A stretch of DNA of 64,000 bases from Liolophura sinensis (GCF_032854445.1 NC_088301.1:15560281-15624280); one strand, 5' to 3'. Counted from the stretch's first letter, positions 1 to 12,241 are shown. Translations and numbers: made by a program. Notes: generated by a model not told the origin, from the letters alone.

Positions 1-768
1 GGCATTATAATGAATAATAATAGCGATTTAGACTGGGTCGTGATACCAGCATCAGGATCTGTATGATTAGCGGAATTGATACCCCCAAACATATTTAGCA
101 CATGATCTCCTTGGGATGCTTAAATTCTCTCAAATATTGGGAATTTACCAGTCACATGATGTACGTGTATACGTTGTCCATTGCAGTAGGTCGCCATTTT
201 GGCTACACAACGCGTGACATATATCCCAGCACTGATTGGGTTTCAGTGGCATAGTCCAGATGCAAACGCCCTGGTATGGGTTGTTGGTGACTTTATGAGA
301 AAATTGAGTTATTTAAATCCTGAAGACGTCAAATCATTTTTTATTCGGTTATCTGTGACAGAACACTCGGTGGTTACGCGTCGTTTCACTCTGCAGCTAT
401 TTTTTTTCAGCGTCGCGAACTGTCCTCCAATCAATCAGCAAACAGCGGAAGATGGTCGTGTACTTAAGGCTTTCAAACTGCATTACACTAATTCGATATG
501 TACATGCAGCTCAAGATAGTTCTGTGAAAATTAAGGAGAAATTACAAATTCTACGCTGTCCTGTATCACATTCAATAATAACCTCTCTTCATGTCCCCTT
601 GAGCCTGGAGATGACCTGTCAATCGATTGTACGTAAAAGGGGTCATGACCTCTTTCTGTCAAATGAAATGTAGGTCATATAATGCCAGTTATTGTAAAAC
701 TGGACTGAGCCAGGATAAATGTTCGCTCATTGTTAGCCAATCAGTTCAAGTCAATATATCAGTACGAT
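1..768. other. Intergenic DNA, nothing recognised
   Basis: Only short open frames (106 and 73 codons at 199-519 and 452-673) without recognisable domains. They overlap each other in different frames and look incidental. No repeat family from elsewhere in the window is seen until about 769. Confidence 0.5.
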
Positions 769-1845
769 ATAATTAAAGACGTACAGCATAGAGAGTAAAA
801 CCATAGCAGCGACTACAGTGTAATAGCTGGCTAATGGTCCTAGAGGCTAACCGGTGAAATACGGTCTGTTGTCAGTTTACCTCAGTCAACGTTTTATTCT
901 AACTCTTTATGTAAATGCATAAATAGTAGCAATTTACACGCCCCCTAGCACCATTGCTTAAGCAGAATTAGGCGAAAGAATATGTTGGGATGCTAATTAC
1001 AAAGTATTAGGTGTCACTGGTCTAGAAATGCTCAAAATTAGGTGAATGAATATGCTGGGATGTTAATTACAAAGTATTAGGTGTCACTGGTCTAGAAATG
1101 CTCAAAATTAGGTGAATGAATATGCTGGGATGCTAATTACAACGTATTAGGCGTCACTGGTCTAGAAATGCTCAAAATTAGGTGAATGAATATGCTGGGA
1201 TGCTAATTACAACGTATTAGGCGTCACTGGTCTAGAAATGCTCAAAATTAGGTGAATGAATATGCTGGGATGCTAATTACAACGTATTAGGCGTCACTGG
1301 TCTAGAAATGCTCAAAATTAGGTGAATGAATATGCTGGGATGTTAATTACAACGTATTAGGCGTCACTGGTCTAGAAATGCTCAAAATTAGGTGAATGAA
1401 TATGCTGGGATGTTAATTACAACGTATTAGGCGTCACTGGTCTAGAAATGCTCAAAATTAGGAGAATGAATATGCTGGGATGCTAATTACAACGTATTAG
1501 GCGTCACTGGTCTAGAAATGCTCAAAATTAGGTGAATGAATATGCTGGGATGCTAATTACAACGTATTAGGCGTCACTGGTCTAGAAATGCTCAAAATTA
1601 GGTGAATGAATATGCTGGGATGTTAATTACAACGTATTAGGCGTCACTGGTCTAGAAATGCTCAAAATTAGGTGAATGAATATGCTGGGATGCTAATTAC
1701 AACGTATTAGGCGTCACTGGTCTAGAAATGCTCAAAATTAGGTGAATGAATATGCTGGGATGCTAATTACAAAGTATTAGGCGTCACTTGTCTAGATGCT
1801 CAACATGATCTGTTCAGTTTTAATACACCTAATGCAATCAATACA
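769..1845 (+). mobile_element. Family A dispersed element, copy with expanded tandem core
   Basis: The left part (769-966) matches other copies in this window at 51960-52165 and 52330-52460 along its length: a start like AATTAAAGACGTACAGCAT, a middle GCTGGCTAATGGTC, then CCGGTGAAATACGG, and a CTTAAGCAGAATTAGG junction. After the junction lies an array of 70-bp units, then about 45 bp of right flank. It has no coding capacity. The architecture, two conserved flanks around a variable number of tandem units, resembles non-autonomous Helitron/Helentron-type elements known from bivalves (pearl-like elements). That classification is an inference; ends and insertion site were not established. Confidence 0.65.
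967..1799 (+). repeat. 70-bp tandem array, about 12 copies
   Basis: TCTAGAAATGCTC recurs every 70 bases from 1021 to 1721, with a twelfth, shortened form at 1791. Units are nearly identical (GCTAATTAC or GTTAATTAC, AACGTATTAG or AAAGTATTAG), which implies recent amplification or homogenisation. First and last units carry the AAAGTATTAG variant; most inner ones carry AACGTATTAG. A single related unit occurs in the family A copies near 52155-52215 and 56550-56580. Confidence 0.95.
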
Positions 1846-3635
1846 GGGGGCGATTCCATTAAACCAGTTTTGCCTAACAGTCCAGATTTTAAACCTCCAC
1901 TTACCATGTGATATATGGGCCCGGAAGTTCTTATTATCATTAACTTGTCATGACTGAACATTCATTGTTTCTTCGTTTAGACCTTAAGGTGCAGAAAATA
2001 TTCCTTGATCAAATTCAGTGTGAAATTCTGTCATTCTGATTCTGTTAAATAACTGATAACTGAAGACGTAATAGTCAGGTTTTATACCCATATGGTCCCT
2101 AGATGAACAGTTGCTGTTAAAGAGCGGCTGAAATATTTTTTCTAATTGACATGTGTAATAATGAACACACAATTTTAGTTTGAAATCTGACTTGTGGTCA
2201 TGCCTAAAATATTTGCATCTGTTCACTGAAAATTTCAAATATTTCTTTCGTCGCAAATTTCTCTTTACGGCTGGTTCAGAACTGACTACTAGGACAGTTT
2301 TCCTTTTGGTTCACAAAGGTATAACTAAATCTGATGAAATATAATTTAAAATTAAAACGTATGATTCAAATGTCATTAACACATAGAGGGATTAATCCAA
2401 TGATACTTTCTTAAATTTCTTATTGCGGTTATAACGCTCTCTGCCAATCTTGAACAAACATTTTATTCAGTATTTACGGTCTTTATTGGTAAACCTAAAA
2501 CTATAATTCAACTTTCATCAAAGGCGTTGTGATCATGTTAAAGGCTCCCCCTGGATTATTCCGTTTCGTTCTCAACTTCATAATCATTAAAACGTGACAC
2601 TTCACGGTTGGTAGCAAATCTAATTTTTCCTGCAGTAAGTGGCAGTGATAATGTCTTTCGGGGATTTTGTCTTGGATGAATCTACCAATAAACCATTTCA
2701 TTAGAGATCTCTGGTGTATAGTGCTAAATTAAATAATTCCATGAGCATTATATATGGAAGAGAGAGATTTTTCCATGAGACTATTGGTCGTTTCCTCTAA
2801 AGTAACAAAACGTCACATAACAAAAGCCTTTTGCTAATATCTGGTGTCAACACGTGTAAACAAGTTACAACATGTGCCTAGACAGGCATGGGCATATGCT
2901 GATGAACCCTATACTAACACACACACAGGTACATGGTGATAATACATGCCAAGCACATAGCTACATTTCACGTGTACGTACAAGATATACATGTAAAAGG
3001 AAAACTAATTTATCAATTTTTGAGTTCATAGCTGGTTGAATATAAAAATAATATTCAGGTTTCACTGAAAATAGACCTAGAGACACAAAAATACATATAT
3101 ACTTACGGAAATAAAATGGTGACCGGAATCTAAAAAAACTTATTTTTATTGGCAATTTCTATTTGATGTTGGCATTTCTTCCAGTCCCGTCTAACAGCAC
3201 GCAATTTACAAAACGATAGAAATGTCCTCTGATGAAGACCTACATGTAGATGCAAATGTCGAAATTGGGAAAATAGAGCATTTTGGCTGGGTCACGCATA
3301 AAGAAAACATTCTTTTGAAGCCCAAGGACAACGCTTACGAATTGTGACAGAAGAAGACCTAAAAATGTTAATTTTCAAAAAGTTAGTGCCCACTAAAATT
3401 ATAAATTAAACTAAAAGAAATAATTATTTCTTTTAGCCAGTTGCATGTACTTTAATCAGTGCACGCAACAAAACCAGCTCTACACATGGATATGTTGGGA
3501 GTCCATATTCATATATAATGTAGTTAGAAAACGTTTCGAATTGATAATGTTAAACAGCATAAGCTCGGTTTCGACAGCAAGAACTCATTGCCTAGGGTGA
3601 CGTCATTATATTTCAAAAAAGTGTGGCAAATTTTA
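1846..3635. other. Intergenic DNA, nothing recognised
   Basis: AT-rich sequence with scattered short frames on the minus strand (61 to 90 codons) that show no domains. A short CA run lies near 2921. No repeat family was matched. Confidence 0.5.
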
Positions 3636-3790
3636 GAAAGCCAGTTTTCGCCTAAATCTAGGAGATAACGGGGTATATGAACATCTAACCCAACTGTGTC
3701 GCATTCCAAAAAGCCAGTTTTGACCTAAATCTGGGATAACTGGGTATGTTAACACCTAACCTAACTGTGACCTATTTCAAAAAGCCAGTT
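3636..3790 (+). repeat. 72-bp tandem repeat, two copies plus a partial third
   Basis: AAAGCCAGTTTT recurs near 3637, 3709 and 3780. The first two are followed by CCTAAATCT, then a GATAAC and GTATAT/GTATGT core and an AACCCAACTGTG/AACCTAACTGTG end. The third copy is cut short after the shared head. The copies are visibly diverged, so this is an older duplication. Confidence 0.8.
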
Positions 3791-6141
3791 TTTATTTCAG
3801 ACAAATCTGAAATGTGAGTTATTTGTAGGAGATTATACGGTTGGAGATACAATTGGGACAAGAACGAGAAAATTATATGCCAGCAAATATGACAATGATT
3901 AAATATGTTGGGAAAATATTTTTTTTTATAAAAGCAGCTCTTTTCAACATGTTTTACACACCTTCTCGCCCACTCCAAAAGGACAATATTGGTTCTAGCT
4001 GTTACCTAGACAGAAATGTAGCCAACTGTGAGCCATTGAAAATGGTCGTGGAAATTGCGTTAAAAAAATTGGAGACCTAAACTCTTTTCAGAACCATCCG
4101 TTGGAAAATTCCAAAGGCCTTTAACTTCATCAGGATCATTTGTGTGGAACGCTTAGGTATGCCTTCTATAGTGACTAATGAAAGTTTTTGTAAAGGATGC
4201 ATTAGAAATGATAACACACGCTTTTCAATCAAAATTCAAGGTTATGCATCATCAGTGGTGGTATAGTTTTATGAATACTTAATCTTGATGCCAAATTGCA
4301 AGAGATTAGATTATCTTAAATGATTCCGCCATTTTGCCACGACCTGCAGGACAATGAAAATGATAACAGTCCTGACATTTACTTTTTATGCTTGCATTTA
4401 TCTTTCTGTTTAATATTTATCTAATATTGCTATACACCGATTTTACCCATGTGACTTATCTAATGTTTTGACTAGACTATGGTCATATCAGCTTGACGTG
4501 TCCTTCCCTTTACAAAAACCCACACATACAGACAAAAGTTAACATTTAAATCTTGGGTACTAATCGATACGGATAATGAATTTCGCATGTTTTCACGTGA
4601 TTAGTGGCTTGCCGGAAGATCGAGAGCTGCGTGTCAGAGGACAACACGGGTTCGGATGAAGTCGTGACTATTTTAATCTAATCAGTAATATATGTAAAAA
4701 TGTGTGTCTTTCCTCCCTTACAGAAGAAAAAATAGCTTCTTTTCCGTGAGACATATGTCGGAGAACGGTACTGTTTTGAGGTAAAGGAAGTTCTCTGGGA
4801 AAAACGCAGTAGTAATTTATATTTTTCAGCAAGGTATCATACGAAATACTCACAAAAGATAGAAAACCAAGAAAAAATCGATTTTAAAGGGGAGGGGGAG
4901 GCAAAGAAAGAATAGTATTTTGTATAGGTTGAATGGCACATCACTGATAAATCAGTTATTCTGGCGAAATCACAGTGGAAAGCGCCATCCGCCCAGGCGC
5001 AGAATTCCGGTCTCAATTTTAAAATTGAACTGAGTTTTGAACTCATTTTATCCCAGAATATTACATTTGACAGAAACTCATAGAACCCGAAAAAAATTAG
5101 GCTATTTCTATACATTACATCTAAACACACGTCAAATCTAAAACCTTATCTGTTGTTTCAGCAAAACTTTTCTCGTCATATTCAAAAGTAAAAAAAAACC
5201 CACTGCAATCTATATTAATTTGCACCGTTTATATGACTTTAACAAAAATTAAGGACCAATACCGTTCAATCAGCGTTTGAAAACCAAACCTACAACTCAT
5301 CTTCTCTTTAACCTCATTTTTTACATGAACAAGAGCAACATAAAACAAATATAATACAGGTATGACAACATTGTGATTGAAATTTCCGACAGAGGGTCAC
5401 ACCGGTCACACTCAAATCGGTCTGGAATTTTAAAGTGGTAAAATGTGAGGAATCAAACATAGTTCTATATCAAGACTTATCAAGTAAAAATAAGATTTAT
5501 GTATTCTTCCTGCGCATGGAAAACAGCATGTTTGAGATGGATATGAGTAGTCGTTTGACAATCGCGTTAGTCTTACACGAGTCTTTTCTATTTATGTATA
5601 GATTTTGGATTTCGAATATAACGCCATAACTGATTAGGTTATTACTTTACCGAAAGGGACAGGGCGAAACCAGAGTGCCCAGCCTAAACTCAGAGACTTT
5701 TGGAAAGTATCTGACACGGTTACATGCGATTTTGTGGTATAATGATTTTTACCTGTATAGCACGTACAAGCTGTGTGACATATTACTGGAAGGCGAATGA
5801 TCTTCAAAGAACATATTAAACCCAAGTAAACGGTAATACGGCTCTAGAATTAAAAACATATCGCAACATGTATGCAATAAAAGAAATGTCTAGAAATACG
5901 GTTTGAAACGCGTCATAGTTTATGAATTTGTGTAATCGTAGGCAAAAAAACAGAAACACGAAGTAATGCAATGCATTAATGAGCAAAGTGTGGCATGTAC
6001 TAATGTGAAGACATGAAAATATGTGAGTAATAAAACATAGCCATAAAAGCCCAGTGGTTTAGATTTCACCCATAGTGTCATACGCATGTTTTTTGTTTTA
6101 CTTTTGGACAGTTCTGAGTACAACAGAATAATGGCATGTAG
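3791..6141. other. Intergenic DNA downstream of the GPCR
   Basis: No recognised gene or repeat. It is the 3' side of the minus-strand receptor gene, so part of it is probably 3' UTR. I found no canonical AATAAA on the minus strand within about 500 bp of the stop codon; only variants such as CATAAA near 5920 are present, so the transcript end is undetermined. Confidence 0.45.
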
Positions 6142-7278
6142 TTAAGAACAAAGTTTCACACTGGTGTCCACTTTAGAGTCACGCTGTGAGTTGTTCGCAG
6201 ATACCGTTGACTGACGATGATTAATCATAGAGTACAGCTCCGTCCTATGCAGGACCCTCTCGGAAGTATGTACCGAAAGCGGTGTGTTATCTGGCACTGC
6301 AGAAGCCTTGCAAAACCGCAACGACACCATGCTCAAAAACAACTTACGGAATTTTTCACCGGCTAGAAAATAAAGAATGAAATTCACAGCGTGGTTCGTG
6401 TCCTCCAAGGTCTGTGCCACTTCCACAAAGAAGTAACTCTTTACGAAACTCGAGGTGTCTTCCTTCTCAAAATATTTAAATAAACCTATGCACACCATAG
6501 GTAACTCTAGAACAAGAAAGGCGATTGATGTAACGACCAGCATAACGCTGAGCCGTCGGCTGACTCTGAACCGCAGTAACGCTCCATTTCCAGTCGTCAA
6601 ATTTCCGTTGACAGCTTTGCGCAAGCCTACTATAATGCTTACGTTCAGAATGAGAACCACTATGAAAGGAATAACCATATAAATTAATGGATGGATTTTC
6701 CTGAAGACACTAAAAACAATTACATGTCTGAGCTTCACTACACAGACTATCCCCCAGTGGTCGTCGTAAAAGCGCTCATAAAACCAGATACTCCAAGCGC
6801 TAAGAGGAAGTATTCCAATGGACAGCCCTAAGATGGAGCCCAGAGCCACCTTGCGGGTGAAAACACGATTGACTTTAAAGGGAAACCAGACGGCGACGAA
6901 TCTCTCCACTGATATCGTCACAATAAGAAAACTCGACAAAAACTGCACAAAGAAAAACAAACAAAGAAGAACGCCACACGCTAATTCCTCTGGAATGCTC
7001 TCCACTCTGACAAGCCGAGTGGTCAGAAGTTTGAAAACGAGACAGAGCGTATCGACGACGGCTAGCGCGGCGATGTAGATGGGTGTTGACGTCAAAGGCT
7101 TCATTGAACAGATGGTGATGAAAGCTGCGGAATTGAGAACAACTGCCAGAGCTGTGAGGATGTACGTGGAGTAATCGTCCAGCCACTGGGCTATTTTATG
7201 CAGGTGATATTCCTCCGCTCCCCGTAACCTTGGTGTGGTAGTGTCGTTGACATTAAAACCAGTTGTAGAATCCTCCAT
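6142..7278 (-). CDS. Class A (rhodopsin-like) G protein-coupled receptor, probable neuropeptide-type receptor, single exon
   Basis: A 378-residue seven-transmembrane receptor expected in the plasma membrane, coupling an extracellular ligand, probably a peptide, to G proteins. Visible landmarks: N-terminal tail of about 36 residues with a sequon at N11; TM1 about 38-60 with N49; TM2 67-89 with D76 in LAVVD; C101 at the top of TM3, paired with C179 in loop 2; ERF (125-127) in place of DRY; TM4 145-167; TM5 197-219 with P204; TM6 243-266 with LELP in place of CWxP; TM7 282-305 ending NFILY (299-303) in place of NPxxY; helix 8 with GEKFRKLF and C323 as a possible palmitoylation site; Ser/Thr-rich tail. 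The start has a strong context (A at -3, G at +4). A TATAAATT lies about 70 bases upstream on the same strand (7346-7353) but is unproven as a promoter. The closest families by feel are FMRFamide-, TRH- or orphan lophotrochozoan peptide receptors; the ligand cannot be read from sequence. No introns, frameshifts or premature stops. Confidence 0.93.
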   Translation of the reverse strand: MEDSTTGFNVNDTTTPRLRGAEEYHLHKIAQWLDDYSTYILTALAVVLNSAAFITICSMKPLTSTPIYIAALAVVDTLCLVFKLLTTRLVRVESIPEELACGVLLCLFFFVQFLSSFLIVTISVERFVAVWFPFKVNRVFTRKVALGSILGLSIGILPLSAWSIWFYERFYDDHWGIVCVVKLRHVIVFSVFRKIHPLIYMVIPFIVVLILNVSIIVGLRKAVNGNLTTGNGALLRFRVSRRLSVMLVVTSIAFLVLELPMVCIGLFKYFEKEDTSSFVKSYFFVEVAQTLEDTNHAVNFILYFLAGEKFRKLFLSMVSLRFCKASAVPDNTPLSVHTSERVLHRTELYSMINHRQSTVSANNSQRDSKVDTSVKLCS

Positions 7279-9779
7279 GGTATGTCACGTATATCCAAAC
7301 CAGTTCAACACAGGCTACTTGGTAAAATTCCTTAGCTTTTCTAATTTATAACAGCGATGTCTTCTGTAAAGATGACTCATTCACATATCATTTTCCTTGG
7401 GAGTTTTCATAAATGTGACATTTCCACAGAAATTTCCGTAAATTTCAGAGAAACTTAATTTCAGCAAATTTCATTCAAACACATATTGTCAATTCGCAAA
7501 TATGGTGTGTTCCACAATCCTTCAAAACAAATAACTACCTCTCTATTTAGCACAGAAAATCTCTTCATGCTGATTTTCGCCGTCCGAAAAAGTTAATAAT
7601 TTAGAAAAAAATATAATTGCTGTAGGATACTGTTTGTCCTTTTATGGGAATTTAAATCACACTGCAGAGCAACAGCTGCATGAAAATCATATTATCATAT
7701 CATATTAGCAGGACACTTCCCTTAGAATCCGTTACCTTCCTGACGGTTCCACGAAAGAAATGATCACATGTCCTCAGACGTCTAGCGCTATCAATGACAC
7801 CAACAAGGCACGCCCCTCTACATTCAGCTACACTCTTGCTGGAATCAGGACTGTTGCTTTTGAGGACGGAAGGCTTAAGCCGAGTATATACCGGAGACAT
7901 AGCTGAAACAGTGGCTTCTTCGACAGGTCCATATAAAACTGAACATCTGCACATTCGTCCCCCCGATGTCAATCATGCTTCAAGGACACGCCCCACTTCG
8001 TGCGGCCAGGGTAATGAGATTCGATCTGAGGACACCTGAAATAAAACAGAGATTGGTTGTCGTTTTAAAGGTCAGCGTGCTACATGATGATAGAGTGAGA
8101 GTGCTACTAGTTGTCACACAAAGCTACAACGTCCTTGTCCATGATAAACTACAGTACAACACCTCGATTAAAAGATTCTCAAGACATTCAACGCGTGATC
8201 TCGTAAAGAGAGGGCCCATTAACCTCAGCCGTACGAAGAAAGTGTTCTTTATACGCATTCATCAAAAAACAACAACAACAAAAAAAACAATCAAAAACCA
8301 TTCCGACGAAGGTGAACTAGGCTTGCTCTCCCAACTAATGGGAGCCATTGAGATGACTGTTTGATAGTGAAGCACTTAATGTCTCGCTGGACTATCAATC
8401 GCTTGGATGGGAATCACATTGTCGCTAGCCTCTTGACAATGAAATCACGCTGACACCAAGTCCTTGATCACACAATCGCATTATCACATTCGGAATTCGC
8501 CCCTTTTGAGGCTAGTAACTTAGACAGTGGACTCCAGTGCTGGTCAAATCGATAGCCACAATTTGCCAAACAGCCAGTAATTACAGAGGAAAATGCGATA
8601 CAGTCTAATGGCCGAGAACGACGTACTCGTGCTCATGTCCTCATGAGACGAACTGTGTTCATTCCCTCCTCAAAAACTCTATCCTTACTACAAACTGACC
8701 TGAAACGTGAGGAGGTGACAAACAGACTAAAGCTATACCTATACCATGTCCAACAATATCGGCTATGTAGTCAATTATCGGGTGATGAAGTTCGGAGATT
8801 GTCACTTGCAAATATCAAGAGGGAGGTTTGTGATGAGGTACTGGCTATAAAGCACGTGCTACAAGGCTGACGACAAAAGCTATTCCTGGAAAAGTCAGCT
8901 TTGATCAACAAATGCCACCAATTTCCACATATGTACTTATACACACTGAACTTTTTGTTTATCCCACAGAAGTCTGTCTGAAAAAGTCTTGGCTCAGTCT
9001 AAGAAAGAACGAAGTTCTCGTTACATCCAGTTAGCCTCTAACCAATAAGATCAAAGGCTCAAGTCAATCTCTCTTATAACTTAAAACGCCAAGTAGATAT
9101 TTTCTGTACTGCCTTTCAAAAGACCCTGAAAAAAACGGGTTTTTAAGGTTTCTGTTGGTCGTATTCGTGACTTGTTTATGATTTTTTCTGATTAGCGAGT
9201 AATGGTACACGAAAGTGTTTGTTAAATGCAAACATTTGGGAGCCGCCATTGTTCGGATAAAACGAATGCAGATGGGCTCTAGGCTCTTCAGTGTCTGGAG
9301 GTAATATTACATGGTCATAAAAAACCGTCATATTCACACTGATCTCCGTATCGACTGCCATACGTCAGCTACACGGAAGCCCTGTGTATTTTGGGGCACA
9401 AGCAAATCCGTAACGTAAGTTGATCTACTGGAATTCTTCCTTCCTCACTGGCAAAGAGACCAGCTCTATTTATCGCATACCAGTATCGCTACTTTAAAAG
9501 AGGTACAGTTTTTGCTATCTTTGCAGCCTTGTAGTATCTTAATAAAGAGATGCAAACAAATTTAAATGTCTTGCTCTGGGAGCTATATGAAATTTTATTT
9601 CCATTACAAATGGTCTGAGAGTTTTCTTTTCTTTGAAATAAACCTAGCTCATAGAATGTTTGCGATAAATACAAAATATGGCGAGTACGATCTATACACG
9701 CAATCACTGATTTGCCATTTGGGATATGACGAGACTTCTAGCCCGAGTAAGCTAACAACCTATACCAATACAAAAGACT
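7279..9779. other. Upstream region of the GPCR, no confident gene
   Basis: Contains open frames of 132 codons (7966-8364) and 75 codons (8643-8870) on the plus strand. Both begin with ATG but have no recognisable domain, signal or repeat. 8270-8290 is A-rich. Composition is unremarkable. The nearest part probably holds the receptor promoter and 5' UTR. Confidence 0.4.
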
Positions 9780-9842
9780 GCAGCATAGTCAGTAAACCAC
9801 AAGAGCGCCGACAGTGAGACAGTTGGTAACTGAGGTCGATTT
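9780..9842 (+). repeat. Family A fragment, degenerate
   Basis: CAGCATAGTCAGTAAACC followed by GCGCCGACAGTGAGACAGTTGG aligns with the family A left-end block (CAGCATAGAGAGTAAAACC then GCGACTACAGTGTAATAGCTGG at 783-830). It is short and diverged. Confidence 0.4.
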
Positions 9843-10024
9843 TAAGTCAAAATTTAAAATTTCATCACAGTGCCTAATTTATGGTTCTGATAGTGAAAAT
9901 GTTGATAAATATATCTTAAGATGACATTCATAAGGCGGTCCAAATGGTAATTTCTTGGTCCCAAAAATAAGTCCTAAAATTGTATTTCAAATTCTGACTT
10001 AAGTCAGAAATGGTTTTGTGAGTG

Positions 10025-10312
10025 AGTTAATGAGTGAGTGCTTGGGGTTTAACGTCGTACTTAACAATTTATTTAGCCATATGACGACGAAGTAGTCCTT
10101 AGAGTGCATGTGTTGCAGGACGGATTTCCACCGCTCTTTTTATCTAGAGTTGCTTTAATGAGACGATTTACCGGTAGGTAAGCTGCCTTATCCCAGCCAT
10201 TATACTGATACGGGTCAATCAGTTGTTGCTTTTCCCCTTGTTGCTATAACTTCCTCTTTTAATGTGTGGCCGACGTGGACGGACGCTGGATCTACCGTCC
10301 CCGAAAAAAGCC
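10025..10312 (-). mobile_element. SINE family 1 copy, tRNA head truncated
   Basis: On the plus strand it runs from the antisense tail (GGGGTTTAACGTCGTACTTA, then CATATGACGACGAAG) through GACGGATTTCCACCGCTC and ATTATACTGATACGGGTCAA to CTGGATCTACCGTCCCCGAA. The same order appears in the intact copy at 29245-29611. The tRNA-like end is missing after about 10312, where family A sequence begins. Confidence 0.85.
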
Positions 10313-10317
10313 CTAGT

Positions 10318-10470
10318 GAAATCGGCCATTGGTCACACGTAACCGGTGAGATCGATCTGTTGTTAGTTTACGTCAAACAGAGATTTATATTTACGGAAAT
10401 ATATTCACGGAAATGCTTAAAAAGTAGCAACTTAGACCGTCCCTTGCTAAAGCAAGATAGCTGGCACACT
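10318..10470 (+). repeat. Family A fragment
   Basis: ATTGGTCACACGTAACCGGTGA, GTTAGTTTACGTCA, AAAAAGTAGCAACTTAGAC and CTTGCTAAAGCA follow the order of the family A left flank (GGTC, CCGGTGAAATACGG, AGTTTACCTCA, AATAGTAGCAATTTACAC, GCTTAAGCAGAA). Confidence 0.6.
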
Positions 10471-10683
10471 ATAAACGAGGTTAAATACTAAAATAGCTGT
10501 CCATAATTACAGTCAATGAAGTTGAACACGATCCATCAAAGAAAAATAAACTTGGCTGAAGGATTCCTGACATTCCGTTCTTGCCAGGCATGCCAGGGAA
10601 AGCAGTTGCGTAATTCTCGTAGATCTGACTATAAGTATTAGTGTATCTTGGCCATGGAAAGGTTACAAAAGAATTAAGTATCC

Positions 10684-10800
10684 ACACAAATGCCTAAACC
10701 GTAGCAACTTAAACAGCCACCATCACCATGGCTTAAGCAGAATTAGGTACAAAAAATACCCCTGTCAGGCATCCACATCGGAATAGTAAAGCGTAACACA
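10684..10800 (+). repeat. Family A fragment
   Basis: AAATGCCTAAACCGTAGCAA, ACCATGGCTTAAGCAGAATT and AGGTACAAAA match the junction part of family A (compare 915-985 and 52105-52165). No tandem core follows. Confidence 0.6.
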
Positions 10801-10865
10801 ACGTAACCATATCAGTATCAGTCCGTTGTTCATATGGGACAAGTAACCGGCCAAGGTCCACATAG

Positions 10866-10990
10866 ATTATTTATTTATTTGAATCGAGTTTTATGTCATG
10901 AACAAGAACATTTCAGTTATACGACGGCGGCCAGCATTAAGCTGGGAAGAAACCGAACAGAACCCGGGGAAGCCTACGACCATCCTCAAA
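10866..10990 (-). mobile_element. SINE family 2 copy, 3' part
   Basis: Plus strand starts with TTATTTATTTATTTG and continues with ATTTCAGTTATACGACGGCG, CCAGCATTA and AACCCGGGGAAGC, the antisense of the family 2 body and its AAAT-rich tail seen intact at 15229-15446. Confidence 0.75.
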
Positions 10991-12241
10991 TTTAGAATAG
11001 GCTATACCCATACATGTATGAGTATAGAACCTGCTTCACATTGTTGACCACGTCAGAACATTAGTTCTTATAACAATGCATCCACGATATCAGCTCGTGT
11101 CTGTTGTCGATCGAGTAATTTATACATGTATATTCAGTTAACTGTTCCAGTGCTTGTGCCTTGTTCACAGCTAAACAGTACAAACAGTACAAGTCTTATA
11201 ACTATGTAACTATATCATCATTTACCCATTGTCCTCGCCTATACAACCACTATGTCGACATATCAGAATTTTCATATCCGCTACATCGAAGCATGTGCTT
11301 TTCTAACCTTCACATCCGTGCCTGTAATTTGTGCATACCAGATCAGTATCTCTAATAACTATGTAAACGCATCATAACTTTCACATCGTAACTCTTATAA
11401 CCACATAACCATATCATAACTCACCCCTTGACCACATCGGAGAAGTAACTCTTGTAACCTTGTGATCTTGTAACGATATCAGCACTTCCCTTTTGTCCAC
11501 ATCGTAAAGGTAATTGTTATAAACATATGTCCATGTGGTTTGCCTACGTCGGGCGACTAACTCGTATTAGTGAAGTTAGACATGAAGTGGGGTTTTATAC
11601 GAGATGCAAGCACATCCGCTATAGATTTATAAGCTGGTAAATGTATTCTCCCCACAGGTGCGGTTAGCGAATCATTGCCTGAGTCTTGAAGGGTATTCAC
11701 CAGTAAACCGAGAACCAGTAACTGTGTTCTGGAAAGTCTGGAGAATTAGCTGTGATACGCTTTCAAAGACGTGCTCTGCCACGTGTCGATAAAGCGTTAC
11801 CAACTAACTGTCCAACAATGAAGACGGGCCATGCTATTTCACTGGAACAGCTCGCATCAACAGCTTCCAAACGCAATAAGTGCGTATGCTTTGTTTATGG
11901 CGAGTTAGAGAGACTCGGCCGTCCGACCGTGATATGACCCCGGATTCACCTCACAGCTGTTAATTGACGAGAGCTCATGACCACCGACAGACCGCCGTGT
12001 CTTCTTGCTCATAATCTGGGTACGATGCCAGAAGTTTTTTCAGCCCAGTGATTGGACTGATGTTATGAGATGCGTCCTTCTGGAACGGGCTAAAAGATGA
12101 TTAAAGGCACGCTGTTGTTAACAAAGTAAATAACCTCCTTTAAGTTAAACATTTCAATTCTGCCAGAGGAAAAGATGTATATCAACCAGCGGGGATGACT
12201 AATTAGTCGGTAGCACTTTGGATAAACGGTTATGCAACTGA
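10991..12241. other. Intergenic DNA, nothing recognised
   Basis: Loose recurrences of phrases such as AACTCTTATAAC and CATATCA between 11190 and 11530 hint at a very old degenerate repeat, but no stable period could be set. No domain-bearing frame. Confidence 0.4.

Noticed and set aside
6455-7186. Frames of 75 to 103 codons inside the receptor gene
   Set aside because: Shadows of the GPCR coding sequence in other frames.
7966-8364. 132-codon plus frame upstream of the GPCR as a gene
   Set aside because: Ends in a Lys/Thr run from an A-rich stretch, no domain, and no supporting splice sites.
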